A DNA stretch of 64,000 nucleotides from assembly GCF_001559595.1 (NCBI RefSeq), contig NZ_LNTY01000055.1, positions 1 to 64,000 on the forward strand, read 5' to 3'. The notes beneath the pieces are model-generated. The model made no database searches, was not told the DNA's origin, and saw only the letters and a list, made by a program, of their open reading frames with translations. The translations under genes and the position numbers were made by a program. Positions 61,450-64,000 of the stretch are shown here, piece after piece (positions within the stretch are counted from its first letter, which is position 1; the number at the start of each line of letters is the position of its first letter). The stretch comes from Enterovibrio coralii. Lineage in GTDB: Bacteria > Pseudomonadota > Gammaproteobacteria > Enterobacterales > Vibrionaceae.

Positions 61450-62442
61450 TTATTCGACAGTGCGAACAGCAACACCCCAAGGGTAACGACCCACTTTCAC
61501 GGTTTTAATCACTTCACGGTTTGGCACGTCAATGATCGACACGTCACCGCTGACACCGTTGGTTGCCAGCAATCTGTCTTCTGCCTCATTGAACGCCATC
61601 TGCCATACGCGGCGACCGACCAAAAGGTAATCTTCAACTTCCAAAGTGTCGGTATTGATCACCGCCACATGGTTAGCAGGGCCTAATGCTACAAAAGCTG
61701 TTTTGCCATCAGAGGTCAGTTTTACCCCCACTGGCTGCACTTTGTCTTTGTGTACGCCTTTCGGTGCGAAACCAATTTTTTTGATGATTTCTTTGCTGTC
61801 GGTATCAATCACTGACACCGTGCCACCAATCTCAGAGCTGACCCAAAGTTGCTTACCGTCAGGGCTGAACTGGGCATAACGCGGACGTGCATCCACCAAA
61901 GTGTTATGGAACATCTCGTTGGTGTCGGTGTTTATCCAGTGCGCCATGTTCGAGGTTTCAGAGGTGATGATGGCTGTTTTCCCATCAGGACTTACCGCCA
62001 CACCTTCTGGCTCAACACCCACTTCCACTTGGGTCACGACGCTAGAGGTGGGAATATCGATAACCGTCATCAGCGCATCGTCTTCGTTGGCGACATACAA
62101 GCGATTGCCGTCTGGCGAGAGTGCAAACAGCTCAGGATCTTCGCCTGAAGGAAGGTCGCCAATGATGGTGTTGTTCGCGACATCCAACACCTGAACCGTG
62201 TCATCTTCACTGGCACAAATGTAGAGGTATTTGCCGTCTTTACTGACTTCGATGCCACGCGGACGGTCGCCAACATCCACAGTGTTGATCACTTCCATGG
62301 TATCCATGTCGATTATGCTAACGGTGTCATCCTTTTCGTTTGCCACGTAGGCAAGCTCTTTCGCCATCGCTTCTGAAGAGAGAAGCGGCGAAGCCATCAG
62401 CGTTGCAAGTGTTAAAGCGAGAATCGATTTGGCCTTTTGCAT
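61450..62442 (-). CDS. YVTN-family beta-propeller protein, PQQ-catabolism associated
   Basis: Periplasmic seven-bladed propeller. From ATG 62442 (MQKAKSILALTLATLMASPLLSSEAMAKE) it has 330 residues with a signal peptide. YVTN-type repeats are seen as LAYVANEKDDTVSIIDMDTMEVI, RLYVANEDDALMTVIDIPTSSVV and GTVSVIDTDSKEIIKKIGF. Such proteins accompany PQQ-dependent dehydrogenases and the pedF cytochrome; no direct function is proven. It lies 9 bp upstream of the ATPase gene and 11 bp after the binding-protein gene. Confidence 0.88.
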   Translation of the reverse strand: MQKAKSILALTLATLMASPLLSSEAMAKELAYVANEKDDTVSIIDMDTMEVINTVDVGDRPRGIEVSKDGKYLYICASEDDTVQVLDVANNTIIGDLPSGEDPELFALSPDGNRLYVANEDDALMTVIDIPTSSVVTQVEVGVEPEGVAVSPDGKTAIITSETSNMAHWINTDTNEMFHNTLVDARPRYAQFSPDGKQLWVSSEIGGTVSVIDTDSKEIIKKIGFAPKGVHKDKVQPVGVKLTSDGKTAFVALGPANHVAVINTDTLEVEDYLLVGRRVWQMAFNEAEDRLLATNGVSGDVSIIDVPNREVIKTVKVGRYPWGVAVRTVE

Positions 62443-62453
62443 AGTCGGTATCC

Positions 62454-63644
62454 TTACTGATTGTCTGTTGCGTTCATTGTGAATAATCGGCACTGGCTTT
62501 GTGCTTCATCGATGCCCAAAGAGTCGAGCTCATTGCGAGGATGAAGGAAGCCTTCGAAAGGGGCTGTAGCAACCAGTGCCTGTGAGTCAAATAGCGGTAC
62601 AGTTTGACGAAGTTGACCATTCCATGGTCGGTAAGAAAGCTTGCGTCCTTTGTAGGCCGCAAGCTGAAAACGGTCGCTCATGATGAAAGGTAATACTGTC
62701 TCTACATCGCCTTTGTTGAGCGCAGTAACCGCTTCATTGACCGAACGAACGGCCACCCAGGCGGCATAGTCTTTCGCCGTCATGTAGCGGTCAAAAAGCT
62801 TGGTAAATCGGTTTTGAAACTGAATCGCGGCCCATTGCTCAATCACATAACTCCAGCCATCGGCACGCAGGCCGTGAGTGCCAATCACAGGGCGTGGAAG
62901 CCACGTGTTGTAGGGCAGGTGCTGACCGAACAGGTTGCTTTCATCAATCACCAGCACGGCATCGTAGTTACTGGCTTGCGTGAACAGCGGGATCTCTGCA
63001 GAAGCGGAGCGACGAAGGTCAGTGTCGAAGTTCCATACCTTCTCTTCGACGACCTTGTGGTTGTATTTCCTCAGTGTGGTTTTGACAGCGTCTAGGTAGG
63101 CGTTATCTGCCTCGGTCACACCGGAAACCAAAAAGACGTTATTGAGGCGTTTTACCCTGAGCCATTGAGACAGCGCATCGCCTTGCATGGCGTAACTCAG
63201 CGAGGTTTGCAGTGTGTTTGGTAAGCAGATTTCGGTGCGCAGTGACACGTCATGATTGCCCACGTTGAACAGCAGGGCGTCGTCGGGAATCGCTTTTCTC
63301 AGCGCAACAAGATACGGGGTATCGACATCGACAAGGAAGTAGCGAATCCCTTCTTTGTACCAAGTGCTCGCAGTGTTTTTTAGCTGCTCGACATCGTCAG
63401 AGGTTTCCACCACTAAGGCGTAATTTTGTTTGAGGAATTTGCCTGTGCCGTTGGCATCTTTGATGGAAAGCTCGGCACCTGCAAGCCCATTATTTTCGGG
63501 CTCTCTGAGGTATTCAGGTACGGCGCGCGTTTCTTCTACGGGCAGGCGAAGCATACCAATTTGTACGTTCACTTCGGCGTAAACGCGCAATGAGAAAAAC
63601 AGACCAGAGGCCAGAAAGAATAGCGCAATGAAGCGATTAAGCAT
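62454..63644 (-). CDS. ABC-type periplasmic substrate-binding protein, PQQ-catabolism associated
   Basis: A 396-residue exported protein of the branched-chain amino-acid-binding type fold found in Ped/PQQ loci. I chose ATG 63644 (MLNRFIALFFLASGLFFSLRVYAE), which gives a good signal peptide; ATG 63665 adds seven residues. Segments LVDVDTPYLVALRKAIPDDALLFNVGNHD and FQNRFTKLFDRYMTAKDYAAWVAVRSVNEAV fit a two-lobed binding protein. It heads the minus-strand unit binding protein-propeller-ATPase-permease and is divergent from pedF. Confidence 0.84.
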   Translation of the reverse strand: MLNRFIALFFLASGLFFSLRVYAEVNVQIGMLRLPVEETRAVPEYLREPENNGLAGAELSIKDANGTGKFLKQNYALVVETSDDVEQLKNTASTWYKEGIRYFLVDVDTPYLVALRKAIPDDALLFNVGNHDVSLRTEICLPNTLQTSLSYAMQGDALSQWLRVKRLNNVFLVSGVTEADNAYLDAVKTTLRKYNHKVVEEKVWNFDTDLRRSASAEIPLFTQASNYDAVLVIDESNLFGQHLPYNTWLPRPVIGTHGLRADGWSYVIEQWAAIQFQNRFTKLFDRYMTAKDYAAWVAVRSVNEAVTALNKGDVETVLPFIMSDRFQLAAYKGRKLSYRPWNGQLRQTVPLFDSQALVATAPFEGFLHPRNELDSLGIDEAQSQCRLFTMNATDNQ

Positions 63645-63857
63645 GTTGACTCGGTAACTTTCCATAAAGTACTGCACTCCGAAAAAGGCAACGTTTTTAG
63701 GGTAAGCAGGGACTGAGATTTTTGCCAAATCAGCACGTCTAGGTAATAAGAATATCCTTCCAAAGAATGAGGTTTCCCCCCGCCTTTGTAGCATGTCATT
63801 GATGTGCTGCCGCTCCTACACTTTTCCCCAAACCTGAGTGCAAAGGAGTTTTGTAAC

Positions 63858-64000
63858 ATGGAAAAGGTTGAGCGAAAGATTTGTATATTCACGGCATTAG
63901 CACTGGTGGCAGGGCTGACTTCCCAATGGGCATTTGCCCACGGCGACGTCACGCCACAGTCTATCGACACCTCCTCAATTCCGGTGTTAGGGGCAGAGTG
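63858..64000 (+). CDS. pedF: Cytochrome c-550 PedF, partial (5' end)
   Basis: The first 47 codons of a gene cut by the window edge. The signal peptide (KICIFTALALVAGLTSQWAFA) is followed by HGDVTPQSIDTSSIPVLGAEW, which matches the mature start of the PedF c-550 cytochromes, electron acceptors of PQQ-dependent alcohol dehydrogenase. AAGGAG lies nine bases before the ATG. The heme CxxCH motif must lie outside the window. A PQQ dehydrogenase gene is expected just to the right. Confidence 0.85.
   Translation, partial: MEKVERKICIFTALALVAGLTSQWAFAHGDVTPQSIDTSSIPVLGAE

Overview
The window is a chromosomal segment of a marine, Vibrionaceae-like gammaproteobacterium. The evidence is the gene order amiB-mutL-miaA-hfq-hflX-hflK-hflC followed by purA and motX (the sodium-driven polar-flagellum stator protein), the rpsF-priB-rpsR-rplI operon next to dnaB-alr, the dusA-pspG pair, and overall moderate base composition. 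A PQQ/Ped-type alcohol-oxidation cluster at the right edge fits genera such as Grimontia or Enterovibrio, but I cannot fix the genus from sequence alone.

Layout. 1-413: two tRNA-Gly(GCC) genes with a tRNA remnant between them. 989-16000: core genes for queuosine (queG), NAD(P)HX repair (nnr), t6A (tsaE), septal amidase (amiB), mismatch repair (mutL), tRNA modification (miaA), RNA chaperone (hfq), ribosome rescue GTPase (hflX), FtsH regulators (hflKC), purA and motX. 16014-22574: nucleoside transporter, the hmp/nsrR nitric-oxide module, rnr and rlmB. 22632-30156: a nine-gene minus-strand accessory operon: a PRD protein, an SFCGS protein, DUF4312/4311/4310, an amidohydrolase, a DgaE-like ammonia lyase, a KDGP aldolase and a PRD/EIIA-type regulator. 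30593-36797: ribosomal proteins, dnaB, alr and an outer-membrane barrel. 36840-42118: diguanylate cyclase, yjbQ, pgi, cheX, zur. 42346-48216: an aga (galactosamine/N-acetylgalactosamine) PTS cluster. 48703-52553: PatB-type C-S lyase and NhaC antiporter under a divergent LacI-family repressor. 53282-56190: YqhD-like dehydrogenase, then a MarR regulator divergent from a periplasmic protein and a DUF2024 protein. 56191-57636: gene-poor DNA with a porin-like 3' fragment. 57637-59856: dusA, pspG and an outer-membrane protein. 59928-64000: ABC exporter, beta-propeller, periplasmic binding protein and the start of cytochrome c-550 pedF.

The best candidate for an under-described system is the 22.6-30.2 kb operon. 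Its enzymes read as a catabolic route from an N-acylated 2-amino sugar acid to pyruvate and glyceraldehyde-3-phosphate. Two families of small membrane proteins (DUF4310/DUF4311) and two small soluble proteins sit where a conventional transporter would be. A 20-bp palindrome upstream is a plausible operator. The MarR/periplasmic protein/DUF2024 module at 54.5-56.2 kb is a second candidate.

A technical caution applies throughout. At least thirteen places in eleven genes (nnr, mutL, hflK twice, rnr, the PRD regulator, rplI, alr, the 35.5-kb barrel, agaS, nhaC twice, the 61-kb ABC ATPase) lose frame in a way that adding exactly one base restores. All look like deletions in short runs of identical bases. 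I therefore annotate these as full genes with an apparent frameshift; uncorrected sequencing error is more likely than real decay, although mutL itself is among them.
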